From Paenibacillus amylolyticus (GTDB lineage Bacteria; Bacillota; Bacilli; Paenibacillales; Paenibacillaceae), in assembly GCF_003719335.1 (NCBI RefSeq), contig NZ_RIAS01000010.1, forward strand, positions 186,001-250,000: a stretch of DNA of 64,000 nucleotides, written 5' to 3'. The notes under the pieces are model-generated. The model had not been told where the DNA came from, searched no databases, and saw only the letters and a program-made list of their open reading frames with translations. Below are positions 45,065 to 54,904 of the stretch, piece after piece. Position numbers and translations under genes: made by a program. The first letter of the stretch is position 1; the number at the start of each line of letters is the position of its first letter.

Positions 45065-45389
45065 GGCGTACGCGATATTAGTTTGGATGAGAGAAGAGGG
45101 GCAAAGCAGGGATGAATAGAGAGGTGGATGGAGAATGGATTAGAGAACAGATCTGAGCTAGAGAAGGGCAAGAAACCTGTAAGAAAATGATGAAGAACTT
45201 GATCATGCATGGATGAAATAGGAATGCTCGGCTGAGGCGCGTTGGCAGCGCTAATGAAGATTCGAGTTTACAAGTGGGTTTATCCGGTTTAAGATGGCGT
45301 GAGCCGTTTAAGGTATATAACAATAGGATTAAGTATTAAAATAACGGTATGTGAATTAGATGACATCGATAGAAAAGAGGGATTCGGAT
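45065..45389. other. 325-bp gap without recognised features
   Basis: Purine-rich DNA with no credible coding frame. AGAGGG (45376-45381) is the ribosome site of the next gene. I see no convincing promoter box. Confidence 0.5.
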
Positions 45390-46022
45390 ATGAAAGTAGC
45401 GATTTTTGGAGCGACCGGAGCGATTGGCAAGACGATTTTGTGGGAATTGATGGATCGTGGGCATGAAGTGACAGCAGTCGTACGTGATCCGTCCAAGGTG
45501 GAGATGGTGCATGAGCGCTTGCGTGTGGAGCAGGGAGATGTGCTTAACCCGGATCAGGTTGCTGATTTTGCAGCGGGACAAGAAGCGGTAGTGAGTGCTT
45601 ACGGGCCGAAGTTTGGCGAAGAAGAGGAACTGCTGGAAGTAACGCGTTCACTGATTGAGGGCGTGCGCCGCGCAAATGCTGGACGTCTGGTTGTTGTTGG
45701 CGGAGCAGGCAGTCTGATGACCGATTCAGGCGAGATGCTGATGAATACCCCCGGATTCCCGGAGGAAATCAAACCTCTTGCGCAGGCTCATGCGGATGCT
45801 TATGGACTTTTTGAAGAATCGAATATTCACTGGACGTATATGAGTCCGGCAGCAACGATTACTACTGGGCGCAGAACAGGTCAATTCCGGATTGGCATGA
45901 ACCGTGTCATTACGGATGATTTGGGCGAAAGCAGCATTTCTGTAGGTGATTTTGCCGCAGCTCTGGTGGATGAACTGGATGATCCGCAGTTTATTCAAGC
46001 GAGGTTTACGGTGGGGTACTAA
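45390..46022 (+). CDS. NmrA/NAD(P)H-binding oxidoreductase-like protein, 210 aa
   Basis: ATG 45390 follows AAAGAGGG; the in-frame ATG at 45360 has no site. The protein opens MKVAIFGATGAIGKTI, a GxxGxxG dinucleotide site, then LMDRGHEVTAVVRDPSK. LVVVGGAGSLMTDSGEMLM and WTYMSPAATI are typical of the atypical SDR group around YwnB. It lacks a clear YxxxK pair, so it may be a redox sensor or NAD(P)H-dependent reductase. It is followed by the NAD(P)HX repair gene after 190 bp of imperfectly repeated sequence. Confidence 0.85.
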   Translation: MKVAIFGATGAIGKTILWELMDRGHEVTAVVRDPSKVEMVHERLRVEQGDVLNPDQVADFAAGQEAVVSAYGPKFGEEEELLEVTRSLIEGVRRANAGRLVVVGGAGSLMTDSGEMLMNTPGFPEEIKPLAQAHADAYGLFEESNIHWTYMSPAATITTGRRTGQFRIGMNRVITDDLGESSISVGDFAAALVDELDDPQFIQARFTVGY

Positions 46023-46212
46023 CGAATCATACGTTGCGGAAAACTAATGAGACATGAATGGATGGAAAACCCATAAGGCATGCATGATCGGAAAACGAGT
46101 GACACACGATTGATGGTGAAGCTAATGGCAATGTAAAACTTATGAGAAGGGGAGAACCATGTTTGTGATGCTGTAAACAGTGCTATTCATTAATGCGACC
46201 GGGGAGGGATGA

Positions 46213-47961
46213 GTGTTGTTTATCGTAACCGCTGATCAGATGCGGGCTGTGGACGAGTATACGATTCAGCAGCTTGGCATTCCTGCGGTCAGTCTGATGG
46301 AGAATGCGGGCAGAGCCATCGCCGAGGAAGTCATCAAGCTGTGCCGGGAAGGAATGCTTGATAATGATCTTGGTGGAGGCAATTGCGGAGAAGTCGATAA
46401 AGCTCAGCGTGGAAATGGTCAGGTTGAGGGCGGTGATGGGGGTTATGGCTGGCCTAATCGTGGCCAGCAGAAAGAGGCTTGGCGGGCACATACCGGGCCC
46501 GGCGATCGTGTCGGTTACTGGGGTGACATCCTCGCCGATCCGGCGCTGGTGATGGCGCATCCCGGTGATCAGCATTGGTACATGCTGATCGGCAAGGGCA
46601 ACAATGGCGGCGACGGGCTGGTTGCGGCGCGCCATTTGGTTGAAGCGGGGCTGGGCGTGACGTTAGTCTACGCCGATGCCCCCGTTGCACTGCAGGGCGA
46701 AGCCGCAGTGCAACGGGATGCCGCTGCGAAGCTCGGCATCCCTGCCGTTGTCCACGGGCGCGAAGCCATGGACTTTAGCCGGTGCACAGGCATCGTCGAT
46801 GCGTTACTGGGCACCGGCTCGCGGGGGGCGCCGCGCGGAGCATACGCGGCGCTGATTCGCGCGGCGAACGACAGCGGTAAGCCAGTCGTGTCCGCCGATG
46901 TGCCAAGCGGGCTGGACGCCGACACCGGTGAGGTGTACGAGCCGTGCATTGAAGCCCGGGTGACGGTATGCCTTGCGCTGCTTAAGCGTGGCTTGGTACA
47001 ATACCCGGGCGCTTCTGCCGCGGGGCGTATCGTTGTGCGCGCCATCGGCATTCCCGCGCGCCTTGCGCCAGAGCATGGCCCCTCGGTCCGTTTGTTAACG
47101 GACGAGGTGCTGCGGGGTGCGCTGCGCGTGGACACAGGCCGTCGCCGGGCACCGGACGGCCATAAAGGCACCTACGGCCATGTATTGCTGGCCGCAGGAA
47201 GCATGCCGATGAGCGGCGCTGGCCTGCTCTCGGCCAAAGCCGCGCTGCGCGCTGGTTGCGGGCTCGCCACATGGGCGCTGCCCGCGGCACTGCTGCCGCA
47301 TGTCATCGGCACCGTGCCCGAGCTGATGCTCGCCGCTGCAGCCGATGGCAACAGCGGCGAATGGAATGCGGCTTCCGCCGCAGCGGTGCTACGCCTTGCG
47401 GAGAGCCGCGACGTGCTTGCGACCGGCCCGGGCCTTGGTCGCTTCAAAGGCGACACCGACTGGCTGCGCCGTCTGTGGCAACAGACGGATCGTCCGCTCG
47501 TCATCGACGCGGACGCCCTCAACATGCTGGCAGATGCAGGCCCAGATGGGCCACGCACCTGGGGCCAGCGCAGTGCGGCGACCATACTGACGCCGCACCC
47601 TGGCGAGATGGGCCGACTGCTGCGCATGTCGACCCCCGAATTGCAGCGTGACCGAATTGGACACGCTGCGCGGTACGCCCGCGAGCAGGGCGTGACCCTT
47701 GTGCTCAAAGGAGCACGAACGGTCATCGCAACGCCTTCCGGCGAGGCGTACATCAACACCACCGGCCACGCCGGCATGGCAACGGGCGGCGCAGGAGACG
47801 TGTTGACCGGCATCATCGCCGGTCTGCTCGCCCAAGGACTAGGCGCGGAGCAAGCCGCCGCGTTCGGTGTATACCTGCATGGACAGGCCGCCGAACGGGC
47901 AGCATTGCATCGCGGCGATCCATCTTCCCTGCTGGCAGGAGATATTATCGATGCACTGTAA
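46213..47961 (+). CDS. nnrDE: Bifunctional NAD(P)HX epimerase/dehydratase, 582 aa
   Basis: A repair enzyme for hydrated NAD(P)H: the N-terminal YjeF_N epimerase (MRAVDEYTIQQLG, GKGNNGGDG, DALLGTG, VSADVPSGLDADTG) is fused to a C-terminal ADP-dependent dehydratase (GSMPMSGAGLLSAKAA, ATGPGLG, VIDADALN, TPHPGEMGRLL, TGGAGDVLTG). Start GTG 46213 or TTG 46216 after GGGGAGGG. A 70-residue Gly-rich insertion (about 45-118, NDLGGGNCGEV to DILADPALVM) separates the first helix from the GNNGGDG strand, where homologues are continuous. From about 46500 on, the gene is far GC-richer than its flanks. Confidence 0.9.
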   Translation: MLFIVTADQMRAVDEYTIQQLGIPAVSLMENAGRAIAEEVIKLCREGMLDNDLGGGNCGEVDKAQRGNGQVEGGDGGYGWPNRGQQKEAWRAHTGPGDRVGYWGDILADPALVMAHPGDQHWYMLIGKGNNGGDGLVAARHLVEAGLGVTLVYADAPVALQGEAAVQRDAAAKLGIPAVVHGREAMDFSRCTGIVDALLGTGSRGAPRGAYAALIRAANDSGKPVVSADVPSGLDADTGEVYEPCIEARVTVCLALLKRGLVQYPGASAAGRIVVRAIGIPARLAPEHGPSVRLLTDEVLRGALRVDTGRRRAPDGHKGTYGHVLLAAGSMPMSGAGLLSAKAALRAGCGLATWALPAALLPHVIGTVPELMLAAAADGNSGEWNAASAAAVLRLAESRDVLATGPGLGRFKGDTDWLRRLWQQTDRPLVIDADALNMLADAGPDGPRTWGQRSAATILTPHPGEMGRLLRMSTPELQRDRIGHAARYAREQGVTLVLKGARTVIATPSGEAYINTTGHAGMATGGAGDVLTGIIAGLLAQGLGAEQAAAFGVYLHGQAAERAALHRGDPSSLLAGDIIDAL

Positions 47962-48040
47962 AGATATTTTCGAACCAGTGTGCAACATCATACGGAAGCA
48001 ATAAGGTTTAAGTACAGTACGTATCACATAAAAGTATAAA

Positions 48041-48088
48041 CATATCAAAAGGAGCCCCATCCAGAAATGGCAGGCTCCTTTTGATATG
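48041..48088. terminator. 16-bp stem bidirectional terminator
   Basis: CATATCAAAAGGAGCC (48041-48056) is exactly complementary to GGCTCCTTTTGATATG (48073-48088). It follows the NAD(P)HX repair gene in a convergent gap. Confidence 0.75.
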
Positions 48089-48162
48089 AAGTTAATTTAT
48101 TATAAATGAAAGAACATCACAATAGCGCTGCTTTTACAAACGTTGCTGCAGTATCAACCTGT

Positions 48163-48330
48163 CTCATGAATCTACCTATCGCATATTTCGTCAGCTCGAC
48201 TCATGAACCTAAATATTGCTGTTGCACATACCGTCAATCCAACTCATGAGCCTGCCCGTCGCACACTCTGTCAGCTCAACTCACGAATCTAACTATTGCA
48301 CACATTCTATCGTCCCAACTCACTAAGATA
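48163..48330 (+). repeat. Degenerate tandem repeat, about 38-bp unit
   Basis: Units beginning CTCATGAATCT, CTCATGAACCT, CTCATGAGCCT, CTCACGAATCT and CTCACTAAG start at 48163, 48200, 48243, 48280 and 48319. Each continues with a GTCGCACA-like word and GTCAGCTCAA/GTCAATCCAA. It is non-coding and C/T-rich. Confidence 0.65.
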
Positions 48331-48403
48331 ACCTACTACCTACTCAAGTGTTGACCAGGCAACGTTCCAAAGTGCCAATCCCAATTGTTCAGGGTGAACA
48401 TTT

Positions 48404-48598
48404 CTAACGATCATGAGAAACCTTATTTGGCACGAATTCACCCATTTTCTTTTCTAACGATCTCAGGGAAGCTTATTTCAATCATTTATTATGAGAAGAG
48501 GATGTTTTCCTCCATTTTGGCCTAAATAAGCTCTCTGGTGATCGTTAGGATATCAAACGACTCAAAATCAAGCAAATAAGCTCATCTGAGATCGTTAG
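48404..48598. repeat. Four-part inverted repeat element, copy B
   Basis: 25-bp units lie at 48404-48428 and 48454-48478 (forward), then 48524-48548 and 48574-48598 (reverse). All have CTAACGATC outside and CTTATTT inside. Start-to-start steps are 50, 70 and 50 bp, against 49, 70 and 50 in copy A at 22655-22848. Spacers share no clear sequence with copy A. The remaining gap to 48833 holds nothing I can identify. Confidence 0.82.
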
Positions 48599-48833
48599 GA
48601 TAAAACTTTCGCTCATACCTCACTCACATAATCCTCATATTCCACGCTTATATATACTGCAATTTCATCGATTACTTTACTATGCGGTTGAAAGGCTATT
48701 TTCTCATCCCCCATATGACCAATGGGTAACTTATGCGGTGACTCCGTGCGGGCGAACGATTAATCACTGGTTTCGACTTCCCCGCTCGTGAAGATGAGCC
48801 ACTCCTGAAGCAGAATTGGTTTTCGGACTCCTC

Positions 48834-50486
48834 TTACAGACGGAAACGCTGGAGTTCCTGATGCATCTCGGCACTAATATCACGAAGTGACTTGACCTTG
48901 ATACTGGCTTCGGAGAAAGAGCGTTGTTGCTCTGCGGTGGAAGCGGTGATTTCTTCACTGCTGGCTGCAGATTGCTCGGTGATCGCGCTGATGTTTTCAA
49001 TCGCTTGTTGCACCTGTGAACTAAGTTTGCTCGATTGTGTCATGTCCTCAGCAAGCTGCTGAATGCCTTCGCTGATGCGCTCCACACTCTCACGGATCGC
49101 CGAGAAGGATTGTTGCGTCTGACCGGTGGCGTGTTCCTGTTCGCCAAAGAGCTGCATGCTTTGCACCACGGAACTTTTTACTTTTTCCATTGAGGCTGTT
49201 ATCTCGTTTACCGCGGCATAGATATGTTTAACCGATTGAGCAGACTGCTCCGCGAGCTTGTTCACTTCTCCAGCCACAACAGCGAATCCGCGTCCGGCTT
49301 CCCCGGCACGTGCAGCTTCAATGGAAGCGTTCAGGGAGAGCATGGTGGTCTGCTTGGCGATCTCGGATACATATCCCGTCATCGTTGTAATGCGAGCCGC
49401 GCTCTCTTCCAGCTCCAGCACGGTCTGCTCCACTTCGGACATGGCGTGGCGGTTTACTTCGGCGAGTCGCAGCTGTTCTTCAATCGCCTTATTCCCCTCT
49501 TCCACTGTGGTTAGAACATCGCGTCCATCCTTAGCAGATTGGGAGGTAGCCTCCAGATTATAGTTAAAGGTTGATTGCATTTTGTCTACGACCATAACCG
49601 TTTCGCTGAGATCTTCCGCAATTTTTTGACTGCCCACGGACAACTCTTCTGTGGTACGTGACACCTGCTGTACGATAGCTTGTACCGTATCATTACCGCG
49701 ATCAATATCCTGAGCCATCTGATCCACTCGCTGCCCCGCCGTGTCAATGGATTGGATGATTCCGCGAATATTATTCGTCATTTGTCCAAAGGAACGACTC
49801 AGATCGTCCAGTTCATCTTTACCCCGAGGTTCCGGCAGCATTTGGGTCAGGTCACCACTGGCAATATGCCCGGCAGCATCCTTAATCAGACGAATACGCT
49901 TGGATATCTGACGAGAAGTATACATATTAAACAGCATGACTGCGATGAACAAAAGGGCAGCCCCGCCAAGGGCAATCTGCCATGTCTGCTGGATGTCACT
50001 CTCCAGATCGAGCGTATATTGAGTGTAGCGCTCCCGCGTTATCTCATTCAGCGAGTAGATGTCATTTTGTATGCCTCGAACCCGGGCACTGTAACGTTTG
50101 GCTTCTGCACTGTCCATGTTGCTCATCGCTTGGGTTGCGCCTTGATCCAGTGCTTGCAGCTTCGTTTGAACCGTTTGGATGAGCTGTAGCTCCTGATCCG
50201 TTTCCAGCAATCCACCTTTGAGTTCCTTAATCATGGCTTGGCCTTCTTTTAAAAGAAGCAGTACAGCTTCCTGATTGCCGGCAGTCATCGAGAAGGAGTA
50301 GACATCCAGCGCCTGCTGGGTTTGAATCTGATTGGAGTTCAGTTCACTTACCTTGAGCATCGCAGGTACCAGGTTTTGATTTTTTGCATTCATACTGAGC
50401 AGTTCCATAATAATATAAGCGACCAGCGCAAGGCATAGAAGCAGTGAGATCAGAGCGTTGACAATAAGTTTTCCCTGTAATTTCAT
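48834..50486 (-). CDS. Methyl-accepting chemotaxis protein, 550 aa
   Basis: ATG 50486 is behind GAGGAGG. A first membrane segment (about 8-30) is followed by a four-helix-bundle ligand domain of about 145 residues and a second membrane segment (about 175-195, [18 protein letters not shown]). HAMP and a long coiled-coil signalling domain follow, with the hairpin tip [24 protein letters not shown] (read in parts) and [11 protein letters not shown]. There are no visible C-terminal CheR-tethering residues. It lies 24 bp after a BMP lipoprotein gene in the same direction, suggesting that the lipoprotein delivers a ligand signal to this receptor. Confidence 0.93.
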   Translation of the reverse strand: MKLQGKLIVNALISLLLCLALVAYIIMELLSMNAKNQNLVPAMLKVSELNSNQIQTQQALDVYSFSMTAGNQEAVLLLLKEGQAMIKELKGGLLETDQELQLIQTVQTKLQALDQGATQAMSNMDSAEAKRYSARVRGIQNDIYSLNEITRERYTQYTLDLESDIQQTWQIALGGAALLFIAVMLFNMYTSRQISKRIRLIKDAAGHIASGDLTQMLPEPRGKDELDDLSRSFGQMTNNIRGIIQSIDTAGQRVDQMAQDIDRGNDTVQAIVQQVSRTTEELSVGSQKIAEDLSETVMVVDKMQSTFNYNLEATSQSAKDGRDVLTTVEEGNKAIEEQLRLAEVNRHAMSEVEQTVLELEESAARITTMTGYVSEIAKQTTMLSLNASIEAARAGEAGRGFAVVAGEVNKLAEQSAQSVKHIYAAVNEITASMEKVKSSVVQSMQLFGEQEHATGQTQQSFSAIRESVERISEGIQQLAEDMTQSSKLSSQVQQAIENISAITEQSAASSEEITASTAEQQRSFSEASIKVKSLRDISAEMHQELQRFRL

Positions 50487-50510
50487 ATGCGAACCTCCTC
50501 GAATCGTGGG

Positions 50511-51518
50511 TTATGGATTCACTGTAATTTTGATTTGACCCGAAGAAATTTTGGCTTTCAGATCATCGAAGGTCCGCTGTTGTTCATCACTCAGCGTGAT
50601 GTTATGCAGCGCGGTTAAGCCTACAGCATCCTCGGCAAGTCCTTCTACAATTTGTCTTTTCGGGAAGGTATGTTTGTTTTCAATAAACGACTTCACGGCA
50701 TTGTAGATGGAGACATCTACATTTTTCAGCATGGATGTAAGAATTGCTTTTTCCGCCAAAAAGAATTGATCCGTATCTACACCAATGGCGTATTTGCCGA
50801 GTGCTTGAATCTCATTCAGTGCGCCGACACCGGTAAGGCCAGCGGCCACATAAATCACGTCAGCACCTTTCTCTTGAATCATTTGCTCTGCAAGCTGCTT
50901 GCCCAGATCGGCATTTCCAAAGTCACCAGCGTACACAATATCTACAGCAGCTTCCGGGTCAACGGCGAGCACACCCTGTTTGAAGCCTTGTTCAAAATTT
51001 TTGAGCACGGGAATTTCCATTCCACCCAAGAAACCGACATGTTTCTCCTTGGAAGCCATACCTGCGATTACACCTGCCAGATAGCTGCCTTCCTCCGCAC
51101 GGAATGAAATAGAAGCGATGTTAGGAAGGTCAGACGTACTATCAATCAGAAGGAATTGCTGGTCAGGATATTTGGCAGCGACCTTTTCCATACCTGCTTT
51201 AACGGTATCGCTGAGTCCAATAATAAGATCGAATTTGTCTTTGGCAAATTCCTCAAACGAAGCTTCCGCAGTTAACTCCTTGCTTGGTTCACGATAGTCA
51301 AAAACAATGCTTTTCTCGTCTCTCGCTTTGACTAGTCCGTTAAAAGCTGCGTCATTAAACGAGCGGTCTCCCAGACCTACCTCTGTAAGAACAATCCCCA
51401 CTCTAGTCTTTACGTCAGTGGCTGCTGTTTTAGAGCCGGTTGAACAAGCCCCCAATATGATCAGCGTCAGGGCTATAAGCATGGTTAGTCCCATACGGAC
51501 GTACATATTTGTTTTCAT
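50511..51518 (-). CDS. BMP-family substrate-binding lipoprotein, 335 aa
   Basis: ATG 51518 after GAGGG. The lipoprotein signal ends in ILGAC. The mature domain shows RVGIVLTEVGLGDRSFNDAAF, EGSYLAGVIAGMASKEKHVGFLGG (in parts) and VDTDQFF, typical of the BMP/PnrA (Med) family that binds nucleosides or related ligands outside the cell. There are no ABC transporter ATPase or permease genes beside it; its only operon partner is a chemoreceptor. A role as a periplasm-equivalent sensor for the receptor is therefore more likely than transport. Confidence 0.9.
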   Translation of the reverse strand: MKTNMYVRMGLTMLIALTLIILGACSTGSKTAATDVKTRVGIVLTEVGLGDRSFNDAAFNGLVKARDEKSIVFDYREPSKELTAEASFEEFAKDKFDLIIGLSDTVKAGMEKVAAKYPDQQFLLIDSTSDLPNIASISFRAEEGSYLAGVIAGMASKEKHVGFLGGMEIPVLKNFEQGFKQGVLAVDPEAAVDIVYAGDFGNADLGKQLAEQMIQEKGADVIYVAAGLTGVGALNEIQALGKYAIGVDTDQFFLAEKAILTSMLKNVDVSIYNAVKSFIENKHTFPKRQIVEGLAEDAVGLTALHNITLSDEQQRTFDDLKAKISSGQIKITVNP

Positions 51519-51772
51519 TGAGATGCCCTCATTTCTGTATCTTTTATGTATCGATCTGGAAATATACTGGAAGATGGATGAACCGCAATCATCTATGCAA
51601 CGAGTTTTTCCCTTTATCTATATCGGTGAAAAAATCCGTTTTTTTATGATCTACAATGAAAATTTACAGAAATCTTAGCCTATTTCATGAATTAAACATA
51701 GTTTTTACAAATGTGTTGTTAAATCTGTCTTATATGAACTTATGAGCTGGCATTGAAATGCCGTAAGAAAAC

Positions 51773-51815
51773 AAAAAAAGCAAAGAAGAGCGGGAATCCT
51801 ACTCTGCTTTGCTTT
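51773..51815 (-). terminator. Terminator for gamma-glutamyltransferase gene
   Basis: On the minus strand AAAGCAAAGCAGAG (51815-51802) pairs, with one G-T wobble, with CTCTTCTTTGCTTT (51790-51777), then a T run. It lies 230 bp past the ggt stop in a 527-bp gap (51519-52045) that otherwise shows no gene. Confidence 0.75.
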
Positions 51816-52045
51816 ACACTGCCTTGCTTATCTTTCCATACATCGCATCTGATGATGTCTCTGTTCCGGTTTGCTCAGGCGATTTAATAGCACCTTTAAT
51901 AGCTTGTTTTCATGCTTTTATACATTTCTTCACTTGCCACTACCTAAGACCCATCCTACAAGACCATTCTATATAACTTGTCTTATATTATCCGCTCATG
52001 GGTCACCTTTCGTACATTATTTCACCATCACGTTATGCATTTTTC

Positions 52046-53656
52046 CTACCATGCCGCAATCGATCCGTCCGTTCGACTTTCCGTTCCTCCGCATAACACA
52101 CCTGTATCCGGGTTGCGCCAGATGATCTGCCCGCGTCCGAATTGGGACGAATCAAGCTCGGTTTGGATATCATGTCCTTTGCGAGCTAAGGCTTGCGCAA
52201 TGTGAGGAGGGAAGCCTTGCTCGACCAGTATCGTTTTGTCTTTAGTCCACTGCCAGCGAGGTGAATCGAGTGCGGCTTGCGGATTCAGATGATGATCAAT
52301 CGTATTCATAATGACCTGTACGTGACCCTGAGGTTGCATAAAACCGCCCATGACCCCGAATGGTCCAACGGCTTCACTGCCTTGTGTAAGGAATCCAGGG
52401 ATAATGGTATGATAGGTGCGTTTGCCCGGCTCCAGTGCGTTGGTGTGCTGCGGGTCGAGCGAGAAGTTATGTCCGCGGTTCTGAAGTGCGATGCCTGTGC
52501 CCGGCACAACCAGACCTGAACCAAAGCCCATATAGTTGCTCTGAATAAAAGAAACCATGTTGCCTTCGCCGTCTGCTGCGGCCAGATACACGGTTCCGCT
52601 TCCGCGCGGATCACCTGCCTCGGGTGCACGTGCGGTATCCCCAATCAGCTTGCGCCGCTCTGCGGCGTAGGCTTCGGACAGCAATTCTTCCACGGATACG
52701 CCCATTTTTCGTTCTTCCGTAATGTATTTTTCTCCATCGGCAAAAGCCAGCTTCATCGCTTCCAGCTGCCGGTGATAACTCAGAACGGATTCCTTCTCGG
52801 CAAAGTCGAATCCCTTCAGTAGATTGAGTGCGGAGAGGGCAATAAGTCCTTGCCCGTTCGGAGGAATCTCCCATACATCATAACCCCGGTAGGAAACGGA
52901 GATCGGATCAACCCATTCCGGCTGAAAAGCCTTCAGGTCTTCCCGTGTCAGGTAACCGCCGTGCTCGGCCATAAAAGCATGAATGCGTTCCGCCAGTTCT
53001 CCCTCGTAAAAGTCTCGCGCTTCGCTCTCGCCAATCCGGCGCAACGTGGCCGCATGGCCCGGCGAGCGCCACAGTTCCCCCGCCGCGGGTGCACGCCCGC
53101 CAGGGGCAAACGTCTCAAACCACGCACGCCCTGCAGCCGCATCCCCCTGGCGTGCATAGACCTCGGCTGCCCGTGCCCAGTGGCGGGCCAGCCCCGGCGC
53201 AAGCGGGTAACCTTCTTCCGCATAGCGGATAGCGGGTTCCAGTACTTGCGCCAGCGGGAGCCGTCCAAACCGACGGCTCAGCTCCGCCCAACCCGCCGGT
53301 GCGCCAGGCACCGTCACCGGCACAACTCCCAGCTTCGGCATCTCCGAATAGCCTGCCGCTTGAAGCGCCTCAATCGAAATGCTCTGAGGCGCAGGGCCAC
53401 TGGCATTCAGGCCATGCAGCTTGCCCTCCGTCCAGACGAGGGCAAAGGCATCGCCGCCAATGCCATTGGAGGTCGGCTCCAGCACGGTGAGTGCTGCCGC
53501 TGTGGCGATGGCGGCATCAATCGCATTGCCGCCTTGCTTCAACACATCCAGACCAGCCTGCGCAGCAAGTGGCTGCGACGTAGCGACCATGCCTTGCTTA
53601 GCGTATACCGGCACACGGTACGAGGAATAAGGTTGGTAGAGGGGATCAAAGTTCAT
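52046..53656 (-). CDS. Gamma-glutamyltransferase-family protein (YwrD-like), 536 aa
   Basis: ATG 53656 follows AAGGAGCT. Family marks are MVATSQPLAAQAGLDVLKQG, GGNAIDAAIATAAAL, SNGIGGDAFALVW and, at the autocleavage site, GSGTVYLAAADGEGNMVSF, where the Thr would become the catalytic nucleophile of the small subunit. QSNYMGFGSG and GGFMQPQGHVQ follow. No signal peptide is visible, unlike secreted Ggt, so it is probably cytoplasmic as YwrD is predicted to be. A central stretch (about 53040-53340) is much GC-richer than the rest. Confidence 0.9.
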   Translation of the reverse strand: MNFDPLYQPYSSYRVPVYAKQGMVATSQPLAAQAGLDVLKQGGNAIDAAIATAAALTVLEPTSNGIGGDAFALVWTEGKLHGLNASGPAPQSISIEALQAAGYSEMPKLGVVPVTVPGAPAGWAELSRRFGRLPLAQVLEPAIRYAEEGYPLAPGLARHWARAAEVYARQGDAAAGRAWFETFAPGGRAPAAGELWRSPGHAATLRRIGESEARDFYEGELAERIHAFMAEHGGYLTREDLKAFQPEWVDPISVSYRGYDVWEIPPNGQGLIALSALNLLKGFDFAEKESVLSYHRQLEAMKLAFADGEKYITEERKMGVSVEELLSEAYAAERRKLIGDTARAPEAGDPRGSGTVYLAAADGEGNMVSFIQSNYMGFGSGLVVPGTGIALQNRGHNFSLDPQHTNALEPGKRTYHTIIPGFLTQGSEAVGPFGVMGGFMQPQGHVQVIMNTIDHHLNPQAALDSPRWQWTKDKTILVEQGFPPHIAQALARKGHDIQTELDSSQFGRGQIIWRNPDTGVLCGGTESRTDGSIAAW

Positions 53657-53844
53657 TCGTCAATCAGCTCCTTGTCGCGAGATGTCAGATTCCGTTGTTT
53701 AACCGGAGTGTAGCTTCTAACCCTTTTCGGAACCGACAAGCCAATCTCCTGCCACAACATCCAAATCCAACCTGACATTAAGGGGCAGGAACGTAGAAAA
53801 TAAGCAAAGTCGTTTGAACGTACACATACTCATGCCAGTAGCCC

Positions 53845-54744
53845 TTACGTTGTCACCATGTCCCCGCCATTGACATGGATGCATTCGCCGGTGACGTAGG
53901 AGGAATCACGTGACGCCAGATAGACATAGGCTGCAGCCAGCTCGTAAGGTTGACCTGCTCGCCCCAGAGGCGTATCGGTACCAAATACCTGCACATCTTC
54001 AGCCGAGAAGCTGGCAGGAATAAGCGGCGTCCAGATGGGCCCAGGAGCCACGGCGTTTACACGGATGCCTTTGTCAGCCAGCGATTGGGAGAGAACCCGG
54101 GTGAGAGAGACGACAGCCCCTTTGGTCGATGAATAATCAATTAGTCGTACATCCCCTTTGTAAGCTGTAATAGAGGCGGTGTTAATAATGGAAGCCCCTT
54201 GGCACAGATGGGGAAGGGCAGCCTGGATCAGGAAGAAATACGAGAACACATTCGTTTGAAACGTATGATAGAGCTGTTCCTCGGTGATGTCGACAATGCT
54301 TTGCTGTACATACTGTACGGCGTGGTTGTTGACCAGTACATCGATTTTCCCGAACGTTTCCATGGTCTTGTGAATGACCGCTTCGCAGTTTGGTTTTAGT
54401 CGCAGATCCGTCTCGATGAGCAGACAGCGCTGCCCCAGCTCCACGATTCGGTCACGTGTCCATTCTGCGTCGTTTCGTTCATATAAATAAGCGATCACAA
54501 CATCTGCACCTTCTTTGGCAAAAGCAATGGCTGCCGCCCGCCCGATACCACTATCGCCGCCCGTGATGATCGCAACTTTGCCTTGAAGTTTGCAACTGCC
54601 AATATAAGCAGGGTCTTCACTTATCGGTTCGGGAACCATCAGCGATTCCAGACCGGGCTGTTGTTCCTGGTGTTGGGGCGGAAAAGCTAATTTTTGTGGT
54701 TTGCATACCGTCTTCTCACCGTAAAATGGATAGACAGGGTTCAT
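53845..54744 (-). CDS. Short-chain dehydrogenase (YhdF/YhxC-like general-stress SDR), 299 aa
   Basis: ATG 54744 after AAGGAGGATATCC. An N-terminal tail rich in Pro and Gln (FPPQHQEQQPGLESLM) precedes the Rossmann site TGGDSGIGRA. VNNHAVQ, the catalytic Ser of NTASITAY, YSSTKGAV (Tyr-x3-Lys) and NAVAPGPIWTPLIP are present, as in the YdaD/YhdF/YhxC family of Bacillus stress proteins. Substrate is unknown; glucose-dehydrogenase annotations of this group are generic. Confidence 0.9.
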   Translation of the reverse strand: MNPVYPFYGEKTVCKPQKLAFPPQHQEQQPGLESLMVPEPISEDPAYIGSCKLQGKVAIITGGDSGIGRAAAIAFAKEGADVVIAYLYERNDAEWTRDRIVELGQRCLLIETDLRLKPNCEAVIHKTMETFGKIDVLVNNHAVQYVQQSIVDITEEQLYHTFQTNVFSYFFLIQAALPHLCQGASIINTASITAYKGDVRLIDYSSTKGAVVSLTRVLSQSLADKGIRVNAVAPGPIWTPLIPASFSAEDVQVFGTDTPLGRAGQPYELAAAYVYLASRDSSYVTGECIHVNGGDMVTT

Positions 54745-54904
54745 GGTTTGGATATCCTCCTTGAACGTTCCTTGATAAGCCTACCCTATGCATTCCTCCA
54801 TAAAAAGATGCAGTCTGGCGGTGCTACAAGCTTGTTTTCTACAGAAAATATATACCATAATAAGAGGGTAACCCTTTAAATTTGGTGGAGGTGTCAGGAG
54901 CTCT

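Noticed and set aside
47172-47816. 214-aa minus-strand frame opposite the NAD(P)HX repair gene
   Set aside because: A GC-driven open frame; the plus strand has all dehydratase motifs.
48163-48598. Possible CRISPR array
   Set aside because: Units differ in sequence and length, half of the 25-bp units are inverted, and no cas gene is near.
52850-53713. 287-aa plus-strand frame opposite gamma-glutamyltransferase
   Set aside because: GC-driven; the minus-strand protein is a clear family member from end to end.
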